This document shows positions 8,649 through 15,104 of a stretch of DNA of 18,239 nt, one piece after another (within the stretch, counting starts at the first letter, position 1; each line of letters opens with the position of its first letter). The DNA is taken from the NCBI GenBank assembly GCA_017536285.1, contig JAFXHP010000031.1, forward strand, positions 1 through 18,239, written 5' to 3'. The position numbers and the translations under genes are program-made. Source of the DNA: Clostridia bacterium. Lineage in GTDB: Bacteria > Bacillota_A > Clostridia > UMGS1883 > HGM11501. The notes below the pieces were generated by a model that did no database searches, was not told where the DNA came from, and saw only the letters and a list, made by a program, of their open reading frames with translations.

Positions 8649-9923
8649 TTACTCCTTAACTTTGAAAAGCTCTGCAAGGGCTTTTTTGTTGATATTCGAA
8701 CCAATAACACAGATTCTTCCGATGATATCCGCTCCGCCTTCTCTTACGTCGCTTTCGCCCGGTATATAGTCATAGTGAATCCAGGAGTTTTCTCCTGCCA
8801 CTATACCTTTTGCTCTTAAAATTATACCGTAACGTTCTTCATCTGAAAGTGATGAAAGAGCGTTTTCAATCTCTTCCTTGGTATATTTTCTTCCGGTCTC
8901 TGCACCCCAGCTTGTGAATACTTCATCGGCATGATGGTGATGGTGGTGTCCGTGTTCATGGTCATGGTCGTGGCATCCGCAGGTGCAGTCTTCACCATGG
9001 TCGTGATGATGTTCGTGTTCTTCGTGGTCGTGGTGATGCTCATGATGATGCCCGTGTTCTTCGTGGTCGTGGTGATGCTCATGATGATGCTCGTGTTCTT
9101 CGTGGTCGTGGTGATGCTCATGATGATGCTCGTGTTCTTCGTGGTCGTGGCGATGCTCATGATGATGCTCGTGTTCGTCATGGTCGTGGTGATGCTCATG
9201 ATGATGCTCGTGTTCTTCGTGGTCGTGGCATCCGCATTCGCAGTCTTCATCGTGCTCGTGATGGTGATGATGTCCACATACAGGACACTCATCCTCTTTT
9301 GTAAGCTTTTCAAGTGCAGCCTCTAAGGTGTTTTCATGTTCCATCGCAGAGAGAATAGCTTCACCCGTAAGTTCGTCCCAGGGTGTTGTTACGATAACCG
9401 CATCCTTGTTGTGCTCACGGAGGAGTGCAATGCTTTCTGCAATTTTTTCCTCAGTTGCACTCTGAGTGTGGCTTAAGATAATGCAAAGTGCATTTCTAAT
9501 CTGGTCATTATAAAACTCACCGAAGTTTTTCATATACATCTTGCACTTTTTAACATCGGCAACCGTGGTAAATGCATTAAGCTGAAGTTCTTCGCATTCT
9601 GCTCCTTCAACAGCCTTTATAACGTCTGAAAGTTTGCCAACGCCGGAGGGCTCGATTAAAATTCTGTCGGGATGAAATTCATTTACCACCTTGACAAGTG
9701 CTTCGCTGAAATCGCCCACAAGTGAACAGCAGATACAACCTGAATTCATTTCGGTTATTTCAATTCCTGCTTCTTTAAGAAAACCACCGTCAATTCCGAT
9801 TTCGCCAAATTCGTTTTCTATTAAAACAACTTTTTCGCCATTGTAAGCTTCCTTTATGAGCTTTTTTATAAGTGTGGTTTTACCCGCACCTAAAAAACCC
9901 GAAAATATATCTACCTTTGCCAT
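8649..9923 (-). CDS. CobW/COG0523-family metallochaperone GTPase with His-rich insert
   Basis: A 424-residue predicted G3E P-loop GTPase that delivers or stores a transition metal in the cytoplasm. Visible parts: Walker A GFLGAGKTT at 9-17; ENEFGEIGIDG at 36-46; metal motif GCICC at 62-66; Walker B-like ILIEPSG at 88-94; a His/Cys-rich insert at about 213-332; and a CobW C-terminal domain at about 335-424 (ILRAKGIV, WIHYDYIPGE, RICVIGSN). The insert starts with CPVC, holds six copies of a 13-residue His-rich unit, and is flanked by CECGC and CTCGC. The expected NKxD guanine-specificity motif reads SHTQ (151-154), a clear deviation. Zinc is the likeliest metal by analogy with YciC/ZagA-type proteins, but nickel or cobalt cannot be excluded. 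It is first in an operon with the CobW/YcgQ-like fusion. A consensus promoter with an overlapping palindrome suggests control by a metal-responsive repressor. Confidence 0.92.
   Translation of the reverse strand: MAKVDIFSGFLGAGKTTLIKKLIKEAYNGEKVVLIENEFGEIGIDGGFLKEAGIEITEMNSGCICCSLVGDFSEALVKVVNEFHPDRILIEPSGVGKLSDVIKAVEGAECEELQLNAFTTVADVKKCKMYMKNFGEFYNDQIRNALCIILSHTQSATEEKIAESIALLREHNKDAVIVTTPWDELTGEAILSAMEHENTLEAALEKLTKEDECPVCGHHHHHEHDEDCECGCHDHEEHEHHHEHHHDHDEHEHHHEHRHDHEEHEHHHEHHHDHEEHEHHHEHHHDHEEHGHHHEHHHDHEEHEHHHDHGEDCTCGCHDHDHEHGHHHHHHADEVFTSWGAETGRKYTKEEIENALSSLSDEERYGIILRAKGIVAGENSWIHYDYIPGESDVREGGADIIGRICVIGSNINKKALAELFKVKE
8994..9227 (-). repeat. Six tandem 39-bp repeats encoding a His-rich 13-residue unit
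   Basis: Six in-frame units of 39 bp (6 x 39 = 234 bp) encode variants of HDHEEHEHHHEHH, with 7 or 8 His in every 13 residues. The units are nearly identical at DNA level, which implies recent expansion or homogenisation. The copy number is likely to vary between strains. Confidence 0.9.
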
Positions 9924-9955
9924 AAAAATCAGTCCTTCTTTTTATTTTCATAATA

Positions 9956-9970
9956 AGTTATTATATAACT
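9956..9970. promoter_or_regulatory. Candidate metalloregulator operator at the cobW operon
   Basis: AGTTAT-TAT-ATAACT is a perfect 6-3-6 palindrome that covers the -10 box of the cobW promoter. Position and size fit a Fur/Zur- or ArsR-type repressor site, but the sequence does not match a Zur consensus I can recall, so the regulator is open. Confidence 0.45.
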
Positions 9971-9988
9971 ATCAAGGAAAAAAGTCAA
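9960..9988 (-). promoter_or_regulatory. Sigma-A promoter of the cobW operon
   Basis: On the minus strand, TTGACT (9983-9988) is followed after 17 nt by a perfect TATAAT (9960-9965). The predicted transcript starts near 9953, about 30 nt before the ATG at 9923. The ribosome site is AAGGA at about 9932-9936. Confidence 0.8.
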
Positions 9989-10000
9989 GGCAGAGAGCAA

Positions 10001-10033
10001 AAAAAACCGACAGGCTTTGCCTGTCGGTTTTTT
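10001..10033 (-). terminator. Intrinsic terminator after the CBM-like secreted protein gene
   Basis: AAAAAACCGACAGGC (10001-10015) pairs perfectly with 10019-10033 around a 3-nt loop, giving a 15-bp stem. A T-run follows on the minus strand. It sits 9 nt past the stop codon at 10043 and just upstream of the cobW promoter, so it insulates that operon. Confidence 0.88.
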
Positions 10034-10042
10034 ATCTGTCAA

Positions 10043-11056
10043 TTAGTCAAAGAGATTAATTGTAACTGTCTGTGTAGTACCGTCCCAATCAACCTTGTAA
10101 CCAAGGTTTTCAGAAATGAATCTTAAAGGAATTAAGGTTCTTCCATCCTGAATGAAGGGAGGTGCATCCATCATAACACGTCTGCCGTTTACACGAGCCT
10201 GCTTGTTGTCGATTGTAACAACAACTGTTGCAGCGTCTGTTTTTACAGTAGCGGCTCTTGTATCGCCATTCCACTCGATTGTAGCTCCGGCAATTTCAAA
10301 GATACCTCTTACAGGAACGAAAGTACGGTCATCCTTAATGATGGGAGCAACGTCAAATTCAACGGGAACTTCGCCGTTTTCGGTTACCTTTGTAATTGTC
10401 TTGCTGCCGATTGTAAGCTTAATCGCACTTGCTTCGTCCTTCCATGTGTCGCCCTTGGAAACTGCAACAAAGTCAATGTTGAAGCTGGAGGGATAGTCAG
10501 CCTTGTCATACTGAAGTACGATTATGTTTTCACCTGCATTAAGTGTAACGTTTAACTTAATCATGCCGTAAGCTGCCCAAACATCCTTCTTAACTGTGGG
10601 GAAGTAAATCTTCTGTGCAGCAGCGCCGTTAACTGTAAGGTTTGCACTCTGTGCCCATGCGTGACCGTTGTCATAACCTATGTAAATATCCTGTGCACCT
10701 GCAACAACTGCATTTACGGTAAATTTGATACCGGGTGTTGCTTCGGGGTTTGTCTTCCAGCATGTCATAGCTACGCAGCCTGTGCCGTTATAGCCTTCAT
10801 GGTCGGAATTAACCTTTGCACCGTCGATAACTTCTGCGTCTTCAGCTTCAAAGTAAGCCCACATTCTCTTGTCCTTACCCTGGAAATACTGTGCTACGGA
10901 AGCAGAGTCATTAGGACGCTTTGTTTCTTCGCCTTCGCCGGGTTCTACAACTGCGGGCTTAGCTGCATCAGCCTTAGCCTCTTCAGCTGCGAGTACTGCT
11001 GCACCCATAGCGAAAAGCATTGCTACTGTTAATATGATTGCCAAAAACTTTTTCAT
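10043..11056 (-). CDS. Secreted protein: CBM-like module plus copper-amine-oxidase-N-like module
   Basis: A 337-residue exported protein. The start at 11056 has AGGAGG at 11064-11069; the ATG at 11092 has no such site. Order of parts: signal peptide (MKKFLAIILTVAMLFAMGAA, cleavage near AVLAAEE); an acidic linker; a jelly-roll module at about 60-205 with YFEAEDAEVI, the aromatic-rich DNGHAWAQSANLTVNG and ENIIVLQYD, similar to CBM6/CBM35 carbohydrate-binding modules; and at about 215-337 the two-repeat fold typical of copper-amine-oxidase N-terminal-like domains (DDRTFVPVRGIFEIAGA, then DGRTLIPLRFISENLGYKV). The second module is common in Firmicute surface proteins and carries no amine oxidase activity by itself. 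No catalytic domain is present, so the protein probably binds a glycan or the wall. Promoter and terminator flank it closely, so it is a single-gene unit. Confidence 0.88.
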   Translation of the reverse strand: MKKFLAIILTVAMLFAMGAAVLAAEEAKADAAKPAVVEPGEGEETKRPNDSASVAQYFQGKDKRMWAYFEAEDAEVIDGAKVNSDHEGYNGTGCVAMTCWKTNPEATPGIKFTVNAVVAGAQDIYIGYDNGHAWAQSANLTVNGAAAQKIYFPTVKKDVWAAYGMIKLNVTLNAGENIIVLQYDKADYPSSFNIDFVAVSKGDTWKDEASAIKLTIGSKTITKVTENGEVPVEFDVAPIIKDDRTFVPVRGIFEIAGATIEWNGDTRAATVKTDAATVVVTIDNKQARVNGRRVMMDAPPFIQDGRTLIPLRFISENLGYKVDWDGTTQTVTINLFD

Positions 11057-11106
11057 GATGATTCCTCCTAAAAATTTCTTTAATATCAGCATAATCGCTT
11101 ATATGA

Positions 11107-11135
11107 ATTTTAACATAAAAAAACTCTTAAGTCAA
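11107..11135 (-). promoter_or_regulatory. Sigma-A promoter of the CBM-like protein gene
   Basis: On the minus strand, TTGACT (11130-11135) is followed by 17 nt and TAAAAT (11107-11112). The leader to the ATG at 11056 is about 45 nt and includes the AGGAGG ribosome site. Confidence 0.75.
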
Positions 11136-11156
11136 TAATAAATTAGAATAAAATAC

Positions 11157-11186
11157 AAAAAAAGACGTGCATTTTATCTGCACGTC
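11157..11186 (-). terminator. Intrinsic terminator after yabR
   Basis: GACGTGCA (11164-11171) and TGCACGTC (11179-11186) form an 8-bp stem with a 7-nt loop. Seven T residues follow on the minus strand (11157-11163). It closes the yabP-yabQ-divIC-yabR group. Confidence 0.8.
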
Positions 11187-11201
11187 CTATGTAAATCATT
11201 A

Positions 11202-11630
11202 TCAATAATTGCCTGAGGACTTTTTATATCCCGTCCTTCTGTTCTCTGCCGCTTTCTTTACATCCTGCATACGGTCTGTGGAATCCTGCTTAAATTTTGC
11301 AAGCTTATCCTCGAAGGACAAGTCTTCTCCCTTATCCGCACCAAAAGAAAACTCTGCGGGCACTCCGGAAAACACATACTTTTTCTTTCTTTCTTCTTCC
11401 TGTGCCTTTTTGATGGACAATCCTATTTTTCCGTTAGGATCAATGTTGGTGATTTTCACCCTTACGGCATCTCCTACCTTAAGATGTTCGTTAATGTCCT
11501 TTACATAATCTCTTGAAACCTCTGAAATATGTACAAGTCCCGACTTTCCGCCCGGAAGCTCAACAAAAGCTCCGAATGCAGTGATACCTGACACCTTGCC
11601 ATCTACTATTTTCCCCAATTCCAACTCCAC
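11202..11630 (-). CDS. yabR: S1-domain RNA-binding protein, YabR type
   Basis: A small cytoplasmic RNA-binding protein. One S1 domain fills about residues 3-75 (GKIVDGKVSGITAFGAFVEL, then GLVHISEVSRDYVKDINEHL, ending GKIGLSIKKA). A charged, basic tail follows (RMQDVKKAAENRRTGYKK). Length and sequence closely resemble Bacillus YabR, which is also encoded beside divIC. I chose the GTG at 11630 (142 residues) because GGGAGG at 11641-11646 is 10 nt upstream and the product then starts as in YabR. The ATG at 11648 would add six residues and has no clear ribosome site. It lies just downstream of divIC and is probably read from the divIC promoter. Binding to RNA or ribosomes is family knowledge; the precise role is not known to me. 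Confidence 0.88.
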   Translation of the reverse strand: MELELGKIVDGKVSGITAFGAFVELPGGKSGLVHISEVSRDYVKDINEHLKVGDAVRVKITNIDPNGKIGLSIKKAQEEERKKKYVFSGVPAEFSFGADKGEDLSFEDKLAKFKQDSTDRMQDVKKAAENRRTGYKKSSGNY

Positions 11631-11674
11631 GGAAACTGCTCCTCCCATAAATTATCTCATGTATATAAACGACA

Positions 11675-11944
11675 TCAGCCGTTTGAATCAACAAACTTTC
11701 TTTCATCAGGATAAACCAACCCCAGTTCTTCCCTGGCGATGGACTCAATGGTTTCCCTGCTTTCAGCATTTTCAATTTCTTTCTTTAGTTTTTCGCTCTC
11801 TTCTTTAATTTCGTCTATCTCCGACTGGAGTATGCCAATTTCTTTTTCTCTCTCATTTATTTTAATCTGCTGTGAAATAAGCATTCCGACAAAATATACA
11901 AGTAAAAGACCTGTCAGGATATATATAAACAAGCGTTTTTTCAT
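11675..11944 (-). CDS. divIC: DivIC/FtsB-family cell division protein
   Basis: An 89-residue bitopic membrane protein of the divisome. It has a short basic N-terminus (MKKR), one membrane segment at about 5-23, an extracytoplasmic coiled coil at about 27-65, and the family signature IAREELGLVYPDE at 69-81. In Bacillus, DivIC works with DivIB and FtsL to regulate septal wall synthesis. The start at 11944 has GAGGAGA 6-7 nt upstream. A consensus promoter (11982-12010) directly precedes it, giving it vegetative expression independent of the sporulation genes upstream. The order yabP-yabQ-divIC-yabR is the usual Firmicute arrangement, which strengthens the call. Confidence 0.93.
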   Translation of the reverse strand: MKKRLFIYILTGLLLVYFVGMLISQQIKINEREKEIGILQSEIDEIKEESEKLKKEIENAESRETIESIAREELGLVYPDERKFVDSNG

Positions 11945-11981
11945 ATTTTCTCCTCAGTAAAAATTTTGCATATTTAAAAAT

Positions 11982-12010
11982 ATTATATACCACTCAAAGC
12001 TTCTTGTAAA
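11982..12010 (-). promoter_or_regulatory. Sigma-A promoter before divIC
   Basis: On the minus strand, TTTACA (12005-12010) is followed by 17 nt and a perfect TATAAT (11982-11987). It lies in the 84-nt gap between yabQ and divIC and would drive divIC and yabR in growing cells. Confidence 0.8.
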
Positions 12011-12028
12011 GCCTTTTTTAAAGTTTTT

Positions 12029-12517
12029 TCATATTTTTTTACATAAAATTTGTTCTTTTTTTCTGATACGTGCCGTAAAACGACCCAACATATTAATTTT
12101 TTTAATCAGTTTACTCAGAGGCGTGAACACAACTATGAAAAAGCTACCGGTAAATTTTAATATAAACTTTAAGGGAAACAGAAGTATTAAAACAGATATT
12201 TTAACCGTTTTTCCGATTACTTTCAGCAAAAGCACTCCCACCGGAACAAAAAAACGGCTAAATATCGCAAAGTATACGCTTCCCCCGAAAATCATTCCCG
12301 CAAAGATATACCAACGAAGTTGTCCGTCGTTTACATCAAATATCCACCATATGAACAACACTGTATATACTGTCCAAAATAGTCCGTCGCAAAAGTTTGT
12401 TATATAGCGTTCTTTCTTAAAGCTTTTTCTTATTATTCTAAAAATATCAAAAAGTAATCCGGAGCCTACTCCGGATAAAAGACAATTTGCAAATACAAGG
12501 CCTTCTCTGTCACTCAT
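12029..12517 (-). CDS. yabQ: Sporulation membrane protein YabQ
   Basis: A 162-residue integral membrane protein with about four hydrophobic segments and a basic C-terminal tail. Family-like motifs include GSGLLFDIFRIIRK near 18-31, FCDGLFW near 43-49, and GQLRWYIFAGMIFGG near 65-79. In Bacillus YabQ is needed for cortex formation and sits in the membrane around the forespore. It begins 6 nt after yabP with no strong ribosome site of its own, so translational coupling to yabP is likely. The gene is a good sign that the organism forms endospores. Confidence 0.9.
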   Translation of the reverse strand: MSDREGLVFANCLLSGVGSGLLFDIFRIIRKSFKKERYITNFCDGLFWTVYTVLFIWWIFDVNDGQLRWYIFAGMIFGGSVYFAIFSRFFVPVGVLLLKVIGKTVKISVLILLFPLKFILKFTGSFFIVVFTPLSKLIKKINMLGRFTARIRKKEQILCKKI

Positions 12518-12523
12518 TTTTTA

Positions 12524-12808
12524 TCACTTGAATATCTTTCCGAAAAATCCTTTCGCACTGTCCGTTTCCTCCGCCTTGTATGAGCATGAATTAATTTCTC
12601 CTTCTATATCCACGTCACCTGTTTCCACGCTCAGCTTATTAATTTTTAGCTTTCCGCCTTTTACCGTAAGCGTTCCCATGGCGGTTTTTAATGTTACAGA
12701 GCTATCGTCAAAAGCTCCAACTTCTTCCACTGCACTTACAGAAAGTTTTTTACGTCCTTCCATTATTACATTATGACTTACCTTTTGCATTACTCTTTTT
12801 TCTTCCAT
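12524..12808 (-). CDS. yabP: Sporulation protein YabP
   Basis: A 94-residue soluble protein of the YabP/YqfC family. It starts at the ATG at 12808, which has AAAGGAGG 7 nt upstream; an ATG at 12829 lies before that ribosome site and is not credible. The beta-rich pattern (HNVIMEGRKKLSVSAVEEV, then VTLKTAMGTLTVKGGKLKI) is typical of the family. In Bacillus, yabP and yabQ form a sigma-E (mother cell) operon. Here the upstream gap holds only the ATPase terminator and about 30 further nt, with a weak sigma-E-like CATAGTAT at 12834-12841. The usual upstream neighbours hbs and yabO are not present; the metal ATPase occupies that side instead. Confidence 0.9.
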   Translation of the reverse strand: MEEKRVMQKVSHNVIMEGRKKLSVSAVEEVGAFDDSSVTLKTAMGTLTVKGGKLKINKLSVETGDVDIEGEINSCSYKAEETDSAKGFFGKIFK

Positions 12809-12850
12809 TCTGATTCCTCCTTTATTCATTTAAATACTATGCATACTTAA

Positions 12851-12895
12851 AAAAAATAGTACAAAAACCCATAAATGGTTTTTGTACTATTTTTT
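12851..12895 (-). terminator. Strong terminator of the HMA/P-type ATPase operon
   Basis: A perfect 19-bp stem (12851-12869 with 12877-12895) with a 7-nt loop is followed by a T-run on the minus strand. The ATPase stop codon (12895-12897) touches the stem. It separates the metal operon from yabP. Confidence 0.9.
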
Positions 12896-14772
12896 TATTT
12901 CACCTTAAATGCCCTTATGGAGTTAAGAACCGCCAGTACCATTACGCCCACATCGGCAAAGATTCCAAGCCACATATCAGCAAAACCAAATGCCACAAAA
13001 ACAAGGCACAAAAGTTTTACCGAAAGCGAAAACACTATGTTTTCTTTAACTATCCTTATGCATTTTTTAGCTATTTTCATAGCCCGCGAAATCTTCAAAG
13101 GATCATCATCCATGATGACAACATCCGAAGCTTCAATTGCCGCATCGCTTCCCATTGCTCCCATGGCAATGCCAATATCTGCCATGGATAAAACCGGTGC
13201 ATCATTTATTCCGTCTCCGACAAAGGCAACCTTCTCGTCTTTCTTTACCAGAGAAATAATCTTTCCGACAAAATCAACCTTGTCATCAGGCAAAAGCTCG
13301 CTTTCATAGTGGTCAAGAGATGCTTCATTAGCAATTTCCTTTGCCTCCGTTTCACGGTCGCCTGTCAGCATAATACACTTTTTGACTCCAAGCTTCCTTA
13401 GACTTAAGATTGCTTCTTTGGCCGTATCCTTAAGGCAATCTGCCACCAGAAATGCTCCTTTGTACACGCCGTCTATAAAAGCGTATACCGTTGTTTTACC
13501 GTCCTTTAATTCATCAATTTCTATCCCAAGTCTTTTTGCAAGCCGACTGTTTCCGAAAGCCACTTCGTGTCCGTCAAATACAGCCGTTATTCCTTCCCCG
13601 GTTATCTCCGATACATTGCTTATACGGGACAAATCTATTTCACTTTCATATCGGGATACTATGCTTTTTGCTATAGGGTGATTGGAAAAGCTTTCTGCAT
13701 GGGCCGCACATTCTGTCAGCATATTTTCTTCTATGCCCTTCGCCACTATTTCGGTCACGGAAAATTTTCCTTCTGTCAATGTTCCTGTTTTATCGAAAAC
13801 CACATACTTTATTTTAGCAATGCTTTCAATAAACGAAGCACCCTTTACAAGTATCCCCTCTCGGCTTGCTCCTCCTATTCCCGCAAAAAAGCTAAGAGGA
13901 ACACTTATCACAAGAGCACAGGGGCAGCTTATTACAAGAAAGGTAAGAGCTCTGTAAATCCATTTTATAAAATCCGTGCTTCCCTTCGTAAAAAATATAA
14001 CCACAGGCGGTAAAACGCCAAGCAAAAGTGCCGAAATACAAACAATCGGGGTATAGATTTTCGCAAACTTTGATATGAATTTTTCCGTTTTAGCCTTTCT
14101 CATTGACGCATTTTCCACCAATTCAAGAATTTTGGAAACAGTGGATTCTCCAAAACTTTTTGTTGTGCGGATTTTTAACACTCCGGTAAGGTTTATGCAT
14201 CCGCTTACCACGTTATCTCCGGTCGATACGCCTTTAGGCAAACTCTCTCCGGTTAAAGCTTTTGTATCAATTTCACTTTTACCTTCTTGTATAACTCCGT
14301 CAAGGGGAATTTTCTCTCCCGGAAAAACCGTTATAATACTTCCGGGGCTTACCTCTTCCGGAGATACTTTAATATATTCACCGTCTTTTTCCATGTTTGC
14401 AACGTCGGGGCGGATATCCATAAGTTCCCCTATGCTCTTCCTGCTTTTTGCAACCGCCATGGCCTGAAAAAGCTCTCCGGTCTGATAAAGAAGCATAACA
14501 GCAATTGCCTCGTTATAATCTCCGCTTTTTTCATAAAGTGCAATAGCAAATGCTCCAAGCGTTGCCACAGTCATAAGAAAGTTTTCATCCATGAATCTTC
14601 CGTTCAGCATTCCTTTGAAACATTTTCTCAGGATATCATAACTTATCAGAATGTAAATTCCCAAAAAGAGAATAAGTCTGAGTGTCCCATCAACAGGCAC
14701 TATATTCAGAATTACCGTCAAAATTGCAGAAAGCAAGATTCTCATAAGCATTTTCTTATGTTTTTTCTTCAT
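12895..14772 (-). CDS. cadA: Zn/Cd-exporting P1B-type ATPase (CadA/ZntA type) without HMA domain
   Basis: A 625-residue membrane pump. Visible motifs: actuator TGES at 174-177; metal-site CPC at 283-285 within SCPCAL; phosphorylation site DKTGT at 327-331; nucleotide-domain HP at 365-366; GDGIND from 519; Lys586 in the penultimate membrane segment; and Asp607 in the last. CPC with this Lys and Asp is the established P1B-2 signature for Zn(II), Cd(II) and Pb(II), in contrast to Cu pumps. Unlike typical CadA/ZntA it has no N-terminal metal-binding HMA domain; that domain is a separate gene 13 nt upstream. The start at 14772 is chosen although GGAG is only 2 nt from it; a downstream ATG at 14751 has no better site. 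It probably protects against excess zinc or cadmium and is controlled by the divergent ArsR-AraC regulator. Confidence 0.93.
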   Translation of the reverse strand: MKKKHKKMLMRILLSAILTVILNIVPVDGTLRLILFLGIYILISYDILRKCFKGMLNGRFMDENFLMTVATLGAFAIALYEKSGDYNEAIAVMLLYQTGELFQAMAVAKSRKSIGELMDIRPDVANMEKDGEYIKVSPEEVSPGSIITVFPGEKIPLDGVIQEGKSEIDTKALTGESLPKGVSTGDNVVSGCINLTGVLKIRTTKSFGESTVSKILELVENASMRKAKTEKFISKFAKIYTPIVCISALLLGVLPPVVIFFTKGSTDFIKWIYRALTFLVISCPCALVISVPLSFFAGIGGASREGILVKGASFIESIAKIKYVVFDKTGTLTEGKFSVTEIVAKGIEENMLTECAAHAESFSNHPIAKSIVSRYESEIDLSRISNVSEITGEGITAVFDGHEVAFGNSRLAKRLGIEIDELKDGKTTVYAFIDGVYKGAFLVADCLKDTAKEAILSLRKLGVKKCIMLTGDRETEAKEIANEASLDHYESELLPDDKVDFVGKIISLVKKDEKVAFVGDGINDAPVLSMADIGIAMGAMGSDAAIEASDVVIMDDDPLKISRAMKIAKKCIRIVKENIVFSLSVKLLCLVFVAFGFADMWLGIFADVGVMVLAVLNSIRAFKVK

Positions 14773-14785
14773 GTCTCCGCCCCGC

Positions 14786-15004
14786 TTAAAATTCTATTTC
14801 GCAATCCGGTTCGACCTTTCTTGCTGCCTTTAATATGGCCTTCATCACCTTTTTTTCGTCCGCACCGTCCATGAATTCAACTGTCATTTTCTGTGTTATA
14901 AAATTTACCGTACATTCTTTCACGCCTTCCACTTTTCCTGACGCTTCTTCCACCAAAGCCGCACAATTAGCACAGTCCACTTCGATTTCGTATATTTTTT
15001 TCAT
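14786..15004 (-). CDS. Free-standing HMA-domain metallochaperone
   Basis: A 72-residue soluble protein consisting of a single heavy-metal-associated ferredoxin-like fold. The metal loop is CANC at 11-14, followed by ALVEEASGKVEGV, the middle strand CTVNFITQKMTVEF, and a tail ending CEIEF with an extra Cys (C68). The start at 15004 has AAGGAGG 6 nt upstream; the ATG at 15025 lies before it and is unlikely. It is the first gene of the operon and presumably passes metal to, or regulates, the ATPase that follows. Together the two proteins equal one classical CadA. The metal is probably Zn or Cd, judged from the partner pump. An early EVD precedes the CANC motif, and acidic residues there are often seen in Zn rather than Cu HMA domains. 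Confidence 0.9.
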   Translation of the reverse strand: MKKIYEIEVDCANCAALVEEASGKVEGVKECTVNFITQKMTVEFMDGADEKKVMKAILKAARKVEPDCEIEF

Positions 15005-15020
15005 ACTAATCCTCCTTTTT

Positions 15021-15046
15021 AACAATTAAATACTTGCTTAATTGTT
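15021..15046. promoter_or_regulatory. Inverted-repeat operator in the divergent metal promoter
   Basis: AACAATTAA (15021-15029) and TTAATTGTT (15038-15046) are perfect arms around 8 nt. The repeat covers the predicted start of the HMA transcript and the -35 of the regulator gene, so one bound repressor could block both. Size and symmetry fit an ArsR-type site. Confidence 0.65.
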
Positions 15047-15062
15047 TATTTTATAATATACT
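15034..15062 (+). promoter_or_regulatory. Promoter of the ArsR-AraC regulator gene
   Basis: TTGCTT (15034-15039), 17 nt and TATACT (15057-15062) precede the regulator. The -35 box lies in the right arm and spacer of the inverted repeat, which suggests autoregulation. The leader is about 70 nt. Confidence 0.55.
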
Positions 15063-15081
15063 ATTTACAGGATAAAATCAA
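15053..15081 (-). promoter_or_regulatory. Promoter of the HMA/ATPase operon
   Basis: On the minus strand, TTGATT (15076-15081), 17 nt and TATTAT (15053-15058) predict a start near 15046, at the edge of the inverted repeat. The two divergent promoters overlap back to back. Confidence 0.65.
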
Positions 15082-15104
15082 CACAACCTGAGACTTTACG
15101 TCCG

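Noticed and set aside
8994..9227. Regular short repeats that could suggest a CRISPR array
   Set aside because: The period is 39 bp with no unique spacers, the units are contiguous and in frame, and they encode part of a protein.
8931..9326. Plus-strand Met/Val-rich open frame over the His-rich repeat
   Set aside because: It is the antisense shadow of His codons (ATG from CAT), has no ribosome site, and lies inside a well-supported CobW gene.
12834..12863. Possible sigma-E promoter before yabP
   Set aside because: The -10-like CATAGTAT is imperfect and the -35 region lies in the terminator with a poor match, so it is mentioned only as a hint and not listed as a feature.
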